Assembly: GCF_039545455.1 (NCBI RefSeq)
Contig: NZ_CP154468.1
Coordinates: 558,001-622,000, forward strand
DNA: 64,000 nt
Direction: 5' to 3'
Origin: Brucella sp. BE17
Lineage (GTDB): Bacteria > Pseudomonadota > Alphaproteobacteria > Rhizobiales > Rhizobiaceae
In this document: positions 23,536 to 32,709 of the stretch, in pieces
Position numbering within the stretch: position 1 is the stretch's first letter
Layout of the letters: every line of letters begins with the position of its first letter
Notes under the pieces: model-generated
Database searches by the model: none
Seen by the model: the letters and a program-made list of their open reading frames with translations, nothing else
Told to the model about the DNA's origin: nothing
Translations under genes and position numbers: made by a program

Positions 23536-26500
23536 ATGATCGACAAAATTCCCGCGCCGGCCGATACGGTATTCCAGGATTTTGCGCCGCCGATCCGCGC
23601 GCAAAGCCCGCTTCGTAAAGCGATTACCGCCGCGTACCGCAAGCCGGAGAGCGAATGCGTTTCAGCGCTCATCGAACAGGCAACCCTGCCGGAAGCCACA
23701 GCCAAAGACATCCGCGCCACGGCGCGCAAGCTGATAGAGGCATTGCGCGCCAAGCATAAGGGGTCGGGCGTCGAAGGTTTGGTACATGAATATTCCCTGT
23801 CGAGTGAGGAAGGTGTGGCGCTGATGTGTCTCGCCGAAGCACTTCTGCGCATTCCCGACAGGGCGACGCGTGATGCGCTGATCCGCGACAAGATCTCGAA
23901 TGGCAACTGGAAATCGCATATCGGCGGCGGTCGTTCATTGTTTGTCAACGCTGCCACATGGGGGCTGGTTGTCACTGGCAAGCTCACGAACACCGTCAAT
24001 GATAACGGGCTTTCGGCAGCGTTGACGCGACTGATTGCACGTTGCGGCGAGCCGGTCATCCGGCGCGGTGTCGATATGGCCATGCGTATGATGGGCGAAC
24101 AATTCGTCACCGGCGAAACCATCGATGAGGCGCTGAAACGCGCCAAGGCTCTGGAAGAGCGTGGCTTTCGCTATTCCTATGACATGCTGGGCGAGGCGGC
24201 GACCACGGCTGCAGACGCCGAGCGCTATTATCGCGATTACGAAGTGGCCATTCATGCCATCGGACGCGCATCGGCGGGCCGGGGTATTTATGACGGTCCG
24301 GGCATTTCCATCAAGCTTTCAGCCCTGCATCCGCGTTATGTTCGTGCGCAAAGCGAACGCGTTGTGGACGAATTGCTGCCCAAGGTGAAGGCGCTCGCGG
24401 CCCTTGCCAAGAAATATGATATAGGTCTCAATATTGACGCCGAAGAAGCTGACCGGCTTGAACTCTCACTCGATCTGTTGCAGAACCTTTGTGAAGATCC
24501 TGATCTAAGCAATTGGGAAGGCATCGGTTTTGTGGTGCAGGCCTATGGCAAGCGCTGCCCTTTCGTGCTCGATTTCATCATAGATATGGCGCGGCGCACC
24601 AAACGCCGCGTCATGGTACGACTGGTCAAGGGCGCTTACTGGGATGCAGAGATCAAGCGTGCACAGGTGGATGGGCTGGACGATTTTCCGGTCTATACGC
24701 GTAAAGTGCATACCGACATTTCCTATATCGCCTGCGCGCGCAAGCTCTTGGCGGCAACTGATGCCGTCTTTCCGCAATTTGCCACCCACAATGCGCAGAC
24801 ATTGGCGACCATCTATCATCTGGCCGGTCCCGCTTTTAAAACCGGAAAATTCGAGTTCCAGTGCCTGCATGGTATGGGCGAGCCGCTTTATGATGAGGTG
24901 GTGGGGCCGCAAAAGCTTGGCCGTCCGGCGCGTATATATGCACCCGTCGGTACGCATGAAACGCTGCTTGCTTATCTCGTGCGGCGTTTACTTGAAAACG
25001 GTGCCAATTCCTCCTTTGTTCACCGGATTGGCGATGAAGGCGTTTCGGTCGATGAACTGGTGGCCGATCCAGTCGACGTAGTGCGCTCCATGGCCGTGGT
25101 AGGGGCCGTTCACGACCAGATTTCGCTGCCAAAGGACCTTTATGGTGCAAGGCGCAATTCGTCTGGTTTTGATCTTTCCAATGAGGAGACGCTTGCCAGT
25201 TTAAGCGCGGTTTTGAAAGCCAGCGCTGCACGCAAATGGAGTGCAACGCCTGAGGTGGCGGGCGCGAAAGTGAAGGGCGAAAGCCGACCGGTTCTCAACC
25301 CTGGCGACCATTCCGATGTGGTTGGTACAGTAACTGAAATTGCCGAAGGTGATGTGACAAAGGCCATGAGTGCTTCGGCCAAGGCCGTGGCAAGCTGGTC
25401 TGCGACACCGGCTGTTTCCCGCGCTGAATGTCTGGAGCGGGCCGCTGACATCATGCAGCGTGATATGCCGGAGCTGCTTGGTCTCGTGATGCGCGAAGCA
25501 GGAAAATCCATGCCCAACGCCATTGCAGAAGTACGCGAAGCCATCGATTTCCTGCGCTACTATGCGGAGCAGACGCGGCGCACGTTGGGCGTTGGTCACA
25601 AGCCGCTTGGTCCTGTCGTTTGCATCAGCCCGTGGAATTTCCCGCTGGCAATTTTCACCGGCCAGATCGCGGCGGCCCTCGTTGCGGGCAATCCGGTTCT
25701 TGCAAAGCCCGCCGAGGAAACCCCGCTCATTGCAGCACAGGGTGTGCGCATTCTGCACGAGGCGGGCATTCCGCTGGAAGCCTTGCAGCTTCTGCCAGGG
25801 GATGGACGGATCGGTGCGGCCCTTGTCGCAGCGCCTGAAACCTGCGGCGTGATGTTTACAGGCTCGACCGATGTGGCGCGGCTTATTCAGGCACAGCTGG
25901 CCGAACGTCTGCTGCCCAATGGCAAGCCGATCCCGCTGATTGCCGAAACCGGTGGTCAGAACGCGATGATCGTCGATTCATCCGCACTCGCCGAACAGGT
26001 GGTGTTCGATGTGATCGGATCCGCCTTTGACAGTGCCGGACAGCGCTGCTCGGCATTGCGCGTGCTTTGCCTTCAGGAAGAAGTGGCGGACCGGATTCTT
26101 TCGATGCTGAAAGGTGCGTTGCGCGAATTGTCCATTGGCCGCACCGATCAGCTCAAGGTCGATATCGGTCCAGTCATCACGGGCGAAGCAAAAACGATCA
26201 TCGAAAAGCATGTTGCCGCCATGCGTGAACTTGGCCGCAAGGTCGAGCAGTTACCGCTTCCAGATGATTGCAGCACGGGCACCTTCGTTGCTCCGACGAT
26301 CATCGAGATTGAAAAGCTTGCCGATCTCAAGCGCGAAGTGTTCGGCCCGGTCCTGCATGTGGTGCGCTACAAGCGTGACGATATGGAACGGCTGATCGAC
26401 GATATCAATGCCACTGGCTACGGTCTGACCTTTGGGCTGCATACGCGCCTTGATGAAACCATTGCAGCCGTGACAGGACGCATTCGGGTTGGCAATATCT

Positions 26501-27219
26501 ATATCAATCGTAACGTGATTGGTGCGGTCGTCGGCGTACAGCCCTTTGGCGGTCGCGGACTGTCGGGTACGGGTCCGAAGGCGGGTGGGCCGCTTTATCT
26601 TGGACGACTGGTCGAGACCGCACCCATCCCCCCACGCCATGCATCGGTGCATATCGACGGCGGGCTGAAAGATTTCGCAAAATGGCTTGGCAATCGCGGC
26701 ATGAACGCTCTGGCGCAGGCCGCGCGTGAAACCGGAAGCATTTCGGCGCTCGGTCTTGATATCGAGCTTGTCGGTCCTGTTGGTGAGCGCAATCTCTATG
26801 CGCTGCATCCACGCGGACGCGTGCTTCTGGTGCCCGAAAGCGAAACCGGGCTTTACAGACAGTTGATCGCAGCCCTTGCGACCGGCAATGAAGTGGCAAT
26901 CGACGACGCCTGCGGTCTTAAGGACAGTCTCAAGGGGCTTCCGGCGAGCCTTGGCAACCGTATCGTGTGGAGCACGGACTGGGCAGCGGATGCGCCTTTT
27001 GCCGGTGCCTTGATCGAGGGGGAGGCTGACCGTATCAAGGCGATCAATGGCAAGATTGCTGGTCTTCCCGGGCCGCTGGTGCTGGTACAGGCGGCATCGT
27101 CTGAAGAACTGGCAACACGCGATGATGCCTATTGCCTCAACTGGTTGCTGGAGGAGGTCTCAACCTCGATCAACACCACGGCTGCTGGCGGTAATGCCAG
27201 CCTGATGGCAATCGGCTGA
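23536..27219 (+). CDS. putA: Bifunctional proline dehydrogenase / P5C dehydrogenase PutA
   Basis: This 1227-residue enzyme oxidises proline to glutamate. Order: PutA arm and dimerisation region (about 1-130), FAD proline dehydrogenase barrel (about 180-480, with SIKLSALHPRY and LNIDAEEADRLELSLDLL), aldehyde dehydrogenase domain (about 560-1010) with the AETGGQN glutamate and catalytic Cys838 in GQRCSALR, then a C-terminal domain. The ribbon-helix-helix DNA-binding domain of enteric PutA is absent, so control falls to PutR. ATG 23536 is chosen; ATG 23527 is an alternative. Confidence 0.95.
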   Translation: MIDKIPAPADTVFQDFAPPIRAQSPLRKAITAAYRKPESECVSALIEQATLPEATAKDIRATARKLIEALRAKHKGSGVEGLVHEYSLSSEEGVALMCLAEALLRIPDRATRDALIRDKISNGNWKSHIGGGRSLFVNAATWGLVVTGKLTNTVNDNGLSAALTRLIARCGEPVIRRGVDMAMRMMGEQFVTGETIDEALKRAKALEERGFRYSYDMLGEAATTAADAERYYRDYEVAIHAIGRASAGRGIYDGPGISIKLSALHPRYVRAQSERVVDELLPKVKALAALAKKYDIGLNIDAEEADRLELSLDLLQNLCEDPDLSNWEGIGFVVQAYGKRCPFVLDFIIDMARRTKRRVMVRLVKGAYWDAEIKRAQVDGLDDFPVYTRKVHTDISYIACARKLLAATDAVFPQFATHNAQTLATIYHLAGPAFKTGKFEFQCLHGMGEPLYDEVVGPQKLGRPARIYAPVGTHETLLAYLVRRLLENGANSSFVHRIGDEGVSVDELVADPVDVVRSMAVVGAVHDQISLPKDLYGARRNSSGFDLSNEETLASLSAVLKASAARKWSATPEVAGAKVKGESRPVLNPGDHSDVVGTVTEIAEGDVTKAMSASAKAVASWSATPAVSRAECLERAADIMQRDMPELLGLVMREAGKSMPNAIAEVREAIDFLRYYAEQTRRTLGVGHKPLGPVVCISPWNFPLAIFTGQIAAALVAGNPVLAKPAEETPLIAAQGVRILHEAGIPLEALQLLPGDGRIGAALVAAPETCGVMFTGSTDVARLIQAQLAERLLPNGKPIPLIAETGGQNAMIVDSSALAEQVVFDVIGSAFDSAGQRCSALRVLCLQEEVADRILSMLKGALRELSIGRTDQLKVDIGPVITGEAKTIIEKHVAAMRELGRKVEQLPLPDDCSTGTFVAPTIIEIEKLADLKREVFGPVLHVVRYKRDDMERLIDDINATGYGLTFGLHTRLDETIAAVTGRIRVGNIYINRNVIGAVVGVQPFGGRGLSGTGPKAGGPLYLGRLVETAPIPPRHASVHIDGGLKDFAKWLGNRGMNALAQAARETGSISALGLDIELVGPVGERNLYALHPRGRVLLVPESETGLYRQLIAALATGNEVAIDDACGLKDSLKGLPASLGNRIVWSTDWAADAPFAGALIEGEADRIKAINGKIAGLPGPLVLVQAASSEELATRDDAYCLNWLLEEVSTSINTTAAGGNASLMAIG

Positions 27220-27260
27220 TTTCGGTTTGCCTTTTCCGCAATCGACTGCGATATCGGGAC

Positions 27261-28346
27261 ATGGCTTACGAAATCGACAACCTGCCGCTCCAAGACCTAA
27301 TGCTGCCGATAAGTAGGGCGACGGCAGCACTCACCCGGCTCGACGAGCGACTTGGTCGCTCGCCGGTGGGCGTTGGCATGGTACAACGTCTACACATGCA
27401 GGATGCAATTGCATCCATGTGGCTTGACGGTGAGTTGGTGCATCTGGAGGATCTGGTTCTCCATGACGCTCTGATGGATAGTCGGACGCCGAGCCATGCC
27501 CTGACGCTCGCGCATGCGGTTCTGCGGATGCGTCGACAGATTGCCGGACGCCGCGCGAACTGGGCAATGAGTGATACAGGTCTAAGCCAGTTATTGGGCA
27601 TAGACCCAACCACGCCTGTTGCGCCGGAGCCGGAGCCATACATAGCAAGCAGTGAGGAAGGAGATCCACTCGCAGTGGGGGACCCGCTGCTTGACGATAT
27701 AGATGCGCTGCTGGCGCGCACCGACGCGCTTTTGACGGGCAAGGTTGCGGCTAGAAAGCAGGAACCCGCACGCGCGTCCCTGATTTACGAGGATGGCTGG
27801 GAGGAAGATGAGCGCTTGAAAGAATGGCGCGCCTGTTTTGACGCAACCGACCGTCTGCCATCTCTTCTGCGTGCAGCAATCATGCATGACGCGTGGTTTT
27901 CAATGGAGGTTGTCCAGCGTTCACCGTGGATCGGCAGGCTTCTGACCGCCGCATTCCTGCGCGAAGCGGGCGTAGGCCTCAACCATTTGCCGACGATAAG
28001 TCTGGGGCTTCGTAACAAAAGGCCGGACGAACGCCGCTCGCCCAACCGGCTTATCCGTTTGAGGACGTTTTTTGCATCAATTGAAGAAGCAGCCGAAGCC
28101 GGTATGAAAGAACACGACCGGCTGATGCTGGCGCGCGAACAGATGCAGCGCAAGCTGAAAGGCCGCAGGTCAAATTCGCGCCTGCCGCAACTGATGGAAA
28201 TGGTGTTGGCGAACCCACTGGTCTCAAGCCAGATGGTGGAGAAGCAATTGCAGGTCACTGGCCCCGGCGCATTGAAGCTTATCGGCGACCTTAATTTGCG
28301 CGAGATTACCGGGCGCGGGCGTTTTCGCGCCTGGGGTATTTTATAG
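27261..28346 (+). CDS. RHE_PE00001-family protein (DUF1612 + helix-turn-helix)
   Basis: The 361-residue protein resembles the rhizobial RHE_PE00001 group: an N-terminal Fic-N-like region (about 10-70, with LHMQDAIASMWLDGELVHLE), an acidic variable middle (about 115-185), a DUF1612 region, and a C-terminal segment (about 300-361; LPQLMEMVLANPLVSSQMVE...GALKLIGDLNLREITGRG) that looks like a winged helix. I see no Fic active-site HPFxxGNGR motif. Function is unknown; DNA binding is plausible. Its stop overlaps the convergent oxyR-like stop by six bases. Confidence 0.75.
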   Translation: MAYEIDNLPLQDLMLPISRATAALTRLDERLGRSPVGVGMVQRLHMQDAIASMWLDGELVHLEDLVLHDALMDSRTPSHALTLAHAVLRMRRQIAGRRANWAMSDTGLSQLLGIDPTTPVAPEPEPYIASSEEGDPLAVGDPLLDDIDALLARTDALLTGKVAARKQEPARASLIYEDGWEEDERLKEWRACFDATDRLPSLLRAAIMHDAWFSMEVVQRSPWIGRLLTAAFLREAGVGLNHLPTISLGLRNKRPDERRSPNRLIRLRTFFASIEEAAEAGMKEHDRLMLAREQMQRKLKGRRSNSRLPQLMEMVLANPLVSSQMVEKQLQVTGPGALKLIGDLNLREITGRGRFRAWGIL

Positions 28347-29249
28347 AGTATTGTCCATGCAATGATCGCGAAGGTGTTCAGCAAAAAGCTGGAATTCCTT
28401 GCGCCGTGCTGCATTGCTGCGCCATGCGAGAACCAGTGAACGTGAATTATTATTGCCCTCATAGGGAATGAGGCTCAAATCGGTGCCGCGCGTGACGCCA
28501 GCCTTGATGGCAAGGTTCGGCAGCAGGGTGACGCCCATTCCGAACTGTACCAGTTGCACCAGTGTTGTGATGCTGGTGGCATGTACGTCGCTACCCGATT
28601 GTGTCGGTTGTGATCCAATGGCCGCCATGACGTGCTCGCGCAGACAGTGGCCGGATTCGAGAAGAAGGACAGGCTGATCTGCGAGGTCGCTTGCATCTAT
28701 ATGGGCGCGGTTGGCCAGCGCGTGATCACGGCGCACGGCAAGGAAGAACGGGTCCTCGCCGATCTCTGCTATTTCAAAATCATGAAGATCATAAGGATGG
28801 GCGACGAGCGCAACATCGAGTGACCCTGAACGCAGGTTGTCGAGCAGCATTCGCGTCAATCCCTCGCGGACGCTCAATTGCAGTTCGGGAAAAAGCTGTG
28901 CGGTCTCCGGCAGGACTTTCGGCAGCAGAAAGGGTGCTATGGAGGGAATGACACCAAGGCGCAGCCGGGTGGTCAATGGTCGTTGCGCCTGTTGCGCCTG
29001 TTCCGGTAGTTCTTCGATCAGGGCCACGATATTACGCGCGCGCGCCAAAAAATCCTCGCCCGCCGGCAATAATTGCATGCGCCTGCCGGTTCGGTCGATG
29101 AGCGTTACGCCCAGTTCCGCTTCCAACGCCTGGATGGCGGCACTGAGCGTCGATTGCGTGACACCGACCGCTTCTGCGGCTCTCGAAAAAGAACCCGCTT
29201 GTACCAGTGAGAGAAAATAATGGAGTTGACGCACGCTGATATTAAGCAT
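28341..29249 (-). CDS. oxyR: OxyR-like LysR regulator lacking the second redox cysteine
   Basis: This 302-residue LysR-type protein has an N-terminal helix-turn-helix (about 3-62) and an OxyR-like sensing domain. The peroxidatic Cys202 lies in LLLESGHCLREH, matching E. coli Cys199. The partner position nine residues on (E. coli Cys208) is Ile211, and the only other cysteine is Cys297 near the C-terminus. It is divergent from ahpC with about 155 bases between, the standard OxyR arrangement. Start 29249 is set by the HTH; a longer upstream frame overlaps ahpC and is rejected. Confidence 0.85.
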   Translation of the reverse strand: MLNISVRQLHYFLSLVQAGSFSRAAEAVGVTQSTLSAAIQALEAELGVTLIDRTGRRMQLLPAGEDFLARARNIVALIEELPEQAQQAQRPLTTRLRLGVIPSIAPFLLPKVLPETAQLFPELQLSVREGLTRMLLDNLRSGSLDVALVAHPYDLHDFEIAEIGEDPFFLAVRRDHALANRAHIDASDLADQPVLLLESGHCLREHVMAAIGSQPTQSGSDVHATSITTLVQLVQFGMGVTLLPNLAIKAGVTRGTDLSLIPYEGNNNSRSLVLAWRSNAARRKEFQLFAEHLRDHCMDNTL

Positions 29250-29405
29250 GGAATTATACAGGCCTCTTATCGTTAAAAACGATACCAATGATCGTAATAA
29301 TCGCTTTGACCGATGAGTACAACAGGAGTATACAGGACTCGCAAGCAGAAATTTCTGAAAGTTTTGAATTTTCTGCATAAAACGAGATTTACAGGCAGGT
29401 ACAAG

Positions 29406-29960
29406 ATGCTCGGTATTGGCGACAAGCTCCCCTCTTTCACGGTTACAGGTGTGAAGCCTGGTTTTAATCACCATGAAGAAAACGGCGTTTCTGCCTTCGA
29501 GGAACTGACAGAACGAAGCTTCGACGGCAAGTGGAAGATCATCTTCTTCTACCCGAAGGATTTCACTTTTGTGTGCCCGACGGAAATCGCTGAATTCGCG
29601 CGCCTGGCTTCGGATTTCGAAGACCGTGATGCCGTCGTTCTTGGCGGTTCCACCGATAATGAATTCGTCAAGCTTGCATGGCGCCGTGATCACAAGGACC
29701 TCGACAAGCTGCCGATCTGGTCGTTCGCCGACACCAACGGTTCGCTGGTCGACGGCCTGGGCGTGCGTTCGCCGGATGGCGTCGCTTACCGCTACACTTT
29801 CGTGGTCGATCCCGACAACACGATCCAGCACGTTTATGCGACCAACCTCAATGTCGGTCGCGCACCGAAGGATACGCTGCGCGTTCTTGATGCGCTTCAG
29901 ACCGACGAGCTTTGCCCTTGCAACCGCGAAGTCGGTGGCGAGACACTCAAGGCCGCTTGA
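29406..29960 (+). CDS. ahpC: Alkyl hydroperoxide reductase AhpC (peroxiredoxin)
   Basis: This 184-residue peroxiredoxin reduces peroxides. The peroxidatic Cys57 is in FTFVCPTEI, and resolving cysteines Cys170 and Cys172 are in LCPCN near the C-terminus, the pattern of AhpC proteins reduced by AhpD rather than AhpF. ATG 29406 is preferred; the upstream frame extension is basic and non-conserved. It is divergent from the OxyR-like gene and followed by ahpD. Confidence 0.95.
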   Translation: MLGIGDKLPSFTVTGVKPGFNHHEENGVSAFEELTERSFDGKWKIIFFYPKDFTFVCPTEIAEFARLASDFEDRDAVVLGGSTDNEFVKLAWRRDHKDLDKLPIWSFADTNGSLVDGLGVRSPDGVAYRYTFVVDPDNTIQHVYATNLNVGRAPKDTLRVLDALQTDELCPCNREVGGETLKAA

Positions 29961-29980
29961 TCGCTTTTACGGTTTGACAC

Positions 29981-30010
29981 AAAGGCGGGTTTGATCCCGC
30001 CTTTCTTTTA
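29981..30010 (+). terminator. Hairpin with T-tail between ahpC and ahpD
   Basis: AAAGGCGGG (29981-29989) pairs with CCCGCCTTT (29996-30004), followed by CTTTT. It lies inside the ahpC-ahpD interval and would lower ahpD relative to ahpC. Confidence 0.75.
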
Positions 30011-30035
30011 TCTACAATTCATACAAGAGGGTTCC

Positions 30036-30563
30036 ATGTCGATCGATGATCTGAAGTCAAAAATCCCGGATTTCGCCAAGGATGTCCGTCTCAACCTGTC
30101 GTCAATGGCCAGCGATGAAACGCTGACCCCGCAGCAGAAATATGGCTTGTTCGTGGCCTGTGCCATTGCCGCGCGCAATGATGATCTGCGCAAGGCGCTT
30201 GTTGCCGAAGCCGCTTCCAAGGTTGATGTCTCGGTCATTCAGGCCGCAAAGGCTGCAGCCTCCATCATGGGCATGAACAATATTTATTATCGCTTCGTGC
30301 ATCTTGCCTCCAACAAAGAATACCGCACCATGCCGGCCAAGCTGCGCATGAACGTGATCGGCAATCCGGGCGTGGACAAGATCGATTTCGAACTCTGGTC
30401 GCTGGCGGTTTCCGCCATCAACGGCTGTGGGATGTGCATCGATGCGCATGAAGACGTGCTGCGCAAGGCCAATGTGACGAGCGAAGTCATTCAGACGGCG
30501 GTGCGCTTCGCCTCGATAATACAGTCGGTGGCGATTGCGCTGGAAGCTGCTGACACGGAATGA
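30036..30563 (+). CDS. ahpD: Alkylhydroperoxidase AhpD
   Basis: This 175-residue protein recycles oxidised AhpC, taking electrons through a CxxC centre. Cys131, Cys134 and His138 in [11 protein letters not shown] and Glu119 in [10 protein letters not shown] match the mycobacterial AhpD active site. It lies 75 bases after ahpC behind a hairpin terminator. ATG 30036 has AGAGGG in front of it. Confidence 0.95.
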   Translation: MSIDDLKSKIPDFAKDVRLNLSSMASDETLTPQQKYGLFVACAIAARNDDLRKALVAEAASKVDVSVIQAAKAAASIMGMNNIYYRFVHLASNKEYRTMPAKLRMNVIGNPGVDKIDFELWSLAVSAINGCGMCIDAHEDVLRKANVTSEVIQTAVRFASIIQSVAIALEAADTE

Positions 30564-30584
30564 CATTCCCATGAACTGAACAAG

Positions 30585-30623
30585 AAAAGCCCGCGGGAAT
30601 TGCTTCCCGCGGGCTTTTTCTTT
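30585..30623. terminator. Bidirectional terminator of ahpD and the MHS transporter gene
   Basis: A 15-bp stem, GAAAAGCCCGCGGGAA with TTCCCGCGGGCTTTTTC, lies between the converging genes, with A-rich and T-rich flanks for both strands. Confidence 0.9.
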
Positions 30624-30640
30624 TGCGAACCGAGTTGCGT

Positions 30641-31933
30641 CTATCGTTCGCGCTGGAACGATAGGAACGCAAAGCCGACAAGCGAAACGGCTGCGGCGGT
30701 CATCATGTAGTAACCGACATAGTCGAAGCTATAATGGGTTGCGAGCCATGTCGCGATATAGGGCGCGACAGAAGCGCCGAGAATTCCAGCCAGATTGAAG
30801 GTCAGCGATGCGCCGGTATAGCGAACCGATGTCGGGAACGGACTGGCGAGTGCTGCGCCGATCGGACCATAGGTCATGCCCATCAGGCCAAAGCCAATGA
30901 TAAGGAAAGCCAGGACACCAGCGGTGCCACCGGCAAAAAGCGGAGCCATGATCAGGCCATAGAGACCGATCGCAAGCGTGACCACAATCATCACTGGGCG
31001 CATGCCGTAACGGTCGGAAAGCAAGGCTGACACCGGAATGGTGAGGCCGAAGAAGATTACACCGATCATCTGAAGGATCAGGAATTCCTCGCGGCTATAG
31101 CCAAGCGCCCGCGTACCCCAGCCGAGCGAAAATACCGTCATGAGATAAAACAGCACGAAGGTCGCGACGGCGGCAATGGTGCCGAGAAAGAGATTGCGCT
31201 TGTGATCTTTGAAAAGTGTTGCGACGGGTACTTCGACGCGTTCAGCCTTGTCGATAGCCTTCTGGAATTCCGGTGTCTCGGCGATCTTCAGGCGGATAAA
31301 CAGGCCGACAGCGACGAGTATCGCGCTGGCGACGAAAGGAATACGCCATCCAAAGAGGAAGAACTGATCTTCCGTGAGCGTTTCAGCCAGCACAAGAAAG
31401 ATGCCGGTTGCCAGGATGAAGCCGACTGGCGCGCCGAGCTGCGGGAACATGCCGTACCAGGTACGCTTGCCTTTTGGCGCATTTTCAGTTGCAAGCAACA
31501 CCGCGCCACCCCACTCTCCACCAAGGCCAAGCCCCTGTCCGAGACGGCAAAGCGCCAACAGCAGCGGCGCCCAGACACCGATGGACGCGTATGTCGGCAG
31601 GAAGCCGATGGCGACCGTCGAAATACCCATGGTCATGAGTGCAGCAACCAGCGTTGCCTTGCGGCCGATTTTGTCACCGAAATGGCCGAACAATGCACCA
31701 CCAATAGGACGGGCAAAAAACGCAATCGCGAATGTGGCCAGCGACTGGAGCAATGCTGAGTTGCCATCGCTTGCCGGGAAGAAAAGATGCGGGAATACAA
31801 TCACCGCAGCGGTGGCGTAAATATAAAAATCAAAGAATTCGATCGTGGTGCCGATCATGCTTGCGGCCAGAACGCGGCGCGCGGAATTTTTCTGCGGGAT
31901 TACCGCTTGAGCGACAGTCATCTTTATATCCAT
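30641..31933 (-). CDS. MFS transporter, metabolite:H+ symporter (MHS) family
   Basis: This 430-residue inner-membrane protein has 12 predicted membrane segments and the MHS hallmarks: an early FFDFYIYATAAVIVFPHLFFP, the loop motif FGHFGDKIGRKATL between segments 2 and 3, and RLGQGLGLGGEWGGAVLL. The family moves proline/betaine, alpha-ketoglutarate, shikimate or similar acids with protons. The substrate cannot be told from sequence. Two starts 12 bases apart are possible. It converges with ahpD at a shared terminator. Confidence 0.88.
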   Translation of the reverse strand: MDIKMTVAQAVIPQKNSARRVLAASMIGTTIEFFDFYIYATAAVIVFPHLFFPASDGNSALLQSLATFAIAFFARPIGGALFGHFGDKIGRKATLVAALMTMGISTVAIGFLPTYASIGVWAPLLLALCRLGQGLGLGGEWGGAVLLATENAPKGKRTWYGMFPQLGAPVGFILATGIFLVLAETLTEDQFFLFGWRIPFVASAILVAVGLFIRLKIAETPEFQKAIDKAERVEVPVATLFKDHKRNLFLGTIAAVATFVLFYLMTVFSLGWGTRALGYSREEFLILQMIGVIFFGLTIPVSALLSDRYGMRPVMIVVTLAIGLYGLIMAPLFAGGTAGVLAFLIIGFGLMGMTYGPIGAALASPFPTSVRYTGASLTFNLAGILGASVAPYIATWLATHYSFDYVGYYMMTAAAVSLVGFAFLSFQRER

Positions 31934-32142
31934 TTTTTAAAGAGCTGCCTCAGTATGTCAGCCCAAACTGAGGGCTTCTTTAAAGCGTCACAATACGGAA
32001 TCGCAAGCGGAAAAGGATTTTTACGTAATTTTATGAATGGGAAATTTTATCTTTCTAAAGAAAAGTAAAAAGGAATCTTATTCAGTCTCAGAAATGCCCG
32101 GCAACAGTGAACCTTTTGCTTTTCCCAGCGTTATGCTTCTTT

Positions 32143-32186
32143 AATAAATATTGGAGTTTAAAATAATAAATATTGGAGTTTAAAAT
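32143..32186 (+). repeat. 22-bp tandem duplication carrying the sodC ribosome site
   Basis: Two identical 22-base units (32143-32164, 32165-32186) each contain TTGGAG, so the Shine-Dalgarno region is duplicated. The second unit ends in the sodC start codon; at the matching place the first has ATA, not ATG. Confidence 0.85.
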
Positions 32187-32706
32187 GCGCAGACTGATTT
32201 TGAATGCAACAATCGTGTTTATTGCTACTGCGGCTCAGGCGCAGGGACTGACTGTCAAAATGTTTGAAGCGCTGCCGACGGGGCAGGGCAAGGTGCTCGG
32301 CACGATAGCGATCTCGCAGACACCAGACGGATTGAAATTTACGCCCGCACTTACGGGCATAAAGGTCGGCGAACATGGCTTCCATGTTCATCAGAACGGC
32401 AGCTGTGCACCGGGCGAAGAAGATGGGAAGACCGTTCCCGCCCATGCGGCAGGCGGGCATTATGACCCCGCAGAGACCAAAAGCCACCATGGCCCGGAAG
32501 GCGATGGCCATCTTGGCGACCTTCCATTGCTGAGGGCAGACGCTGACGGCAAGATTGAAACTTCGGTTGTCGCTCCGCATCTTAAATCGCTGGACGAGAT
32601 TAAAGGACGTTCACTGATGATTCACGTTGGTGGCGACAATTATTCCGATGAACCTAAGCCGCTGGGCGGCGGCGGAGCGCGTCTTGCCTGCGGCGTGATT
32701 GAATAA
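32185..32706 (+). CDS. sodC: Periplasmic Cu/Zn superoxide dismutase
   Basis: The 173-residue product has a signal peptide ending near AQA, then the SodC fold. The copper ligands are in GEHGFHVHQNGSC, zinc ligands in the following His/Asp-rich loop (AGGHYDP, HHGPEGDGHLGDLP), and the terminal GGGGARLACGVIE holds the disulfide Cys and conserved Arg. It dismutates superoxide in the periplasm and in Brucella helps survive the macrophage burst. ATG 32185 follows a duplicated ribosome site. It converges with the oxidoreductase gene; the stops are 3 bases apart. Confidence 0.96.
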   Translation: MRRLILNATIVFIATAAQAQGLTVKMFEALPTGQGKVLGTIAISQTPDGLKFTPALTGIKVGEHGFHVHQNGSCAPGEEDGKTVPAHAAGGHYDPAETKSHHGPEGDGHLGDLPLLRADADGKIETSVVAPHLKSLDEIKGRSLMIHVGGDNYSDEPKPLGGGGARLACGVIE

Positions 32707-32709
32707 CGA

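Noticed and set aside
28341..29831. OxyR-like protein extended to 496 residues
   Set aside because: The extra N-terminal part overlaps divergent ahpC and precedes the conserved helix-turn-helix start, so the short form from 29249 is used.
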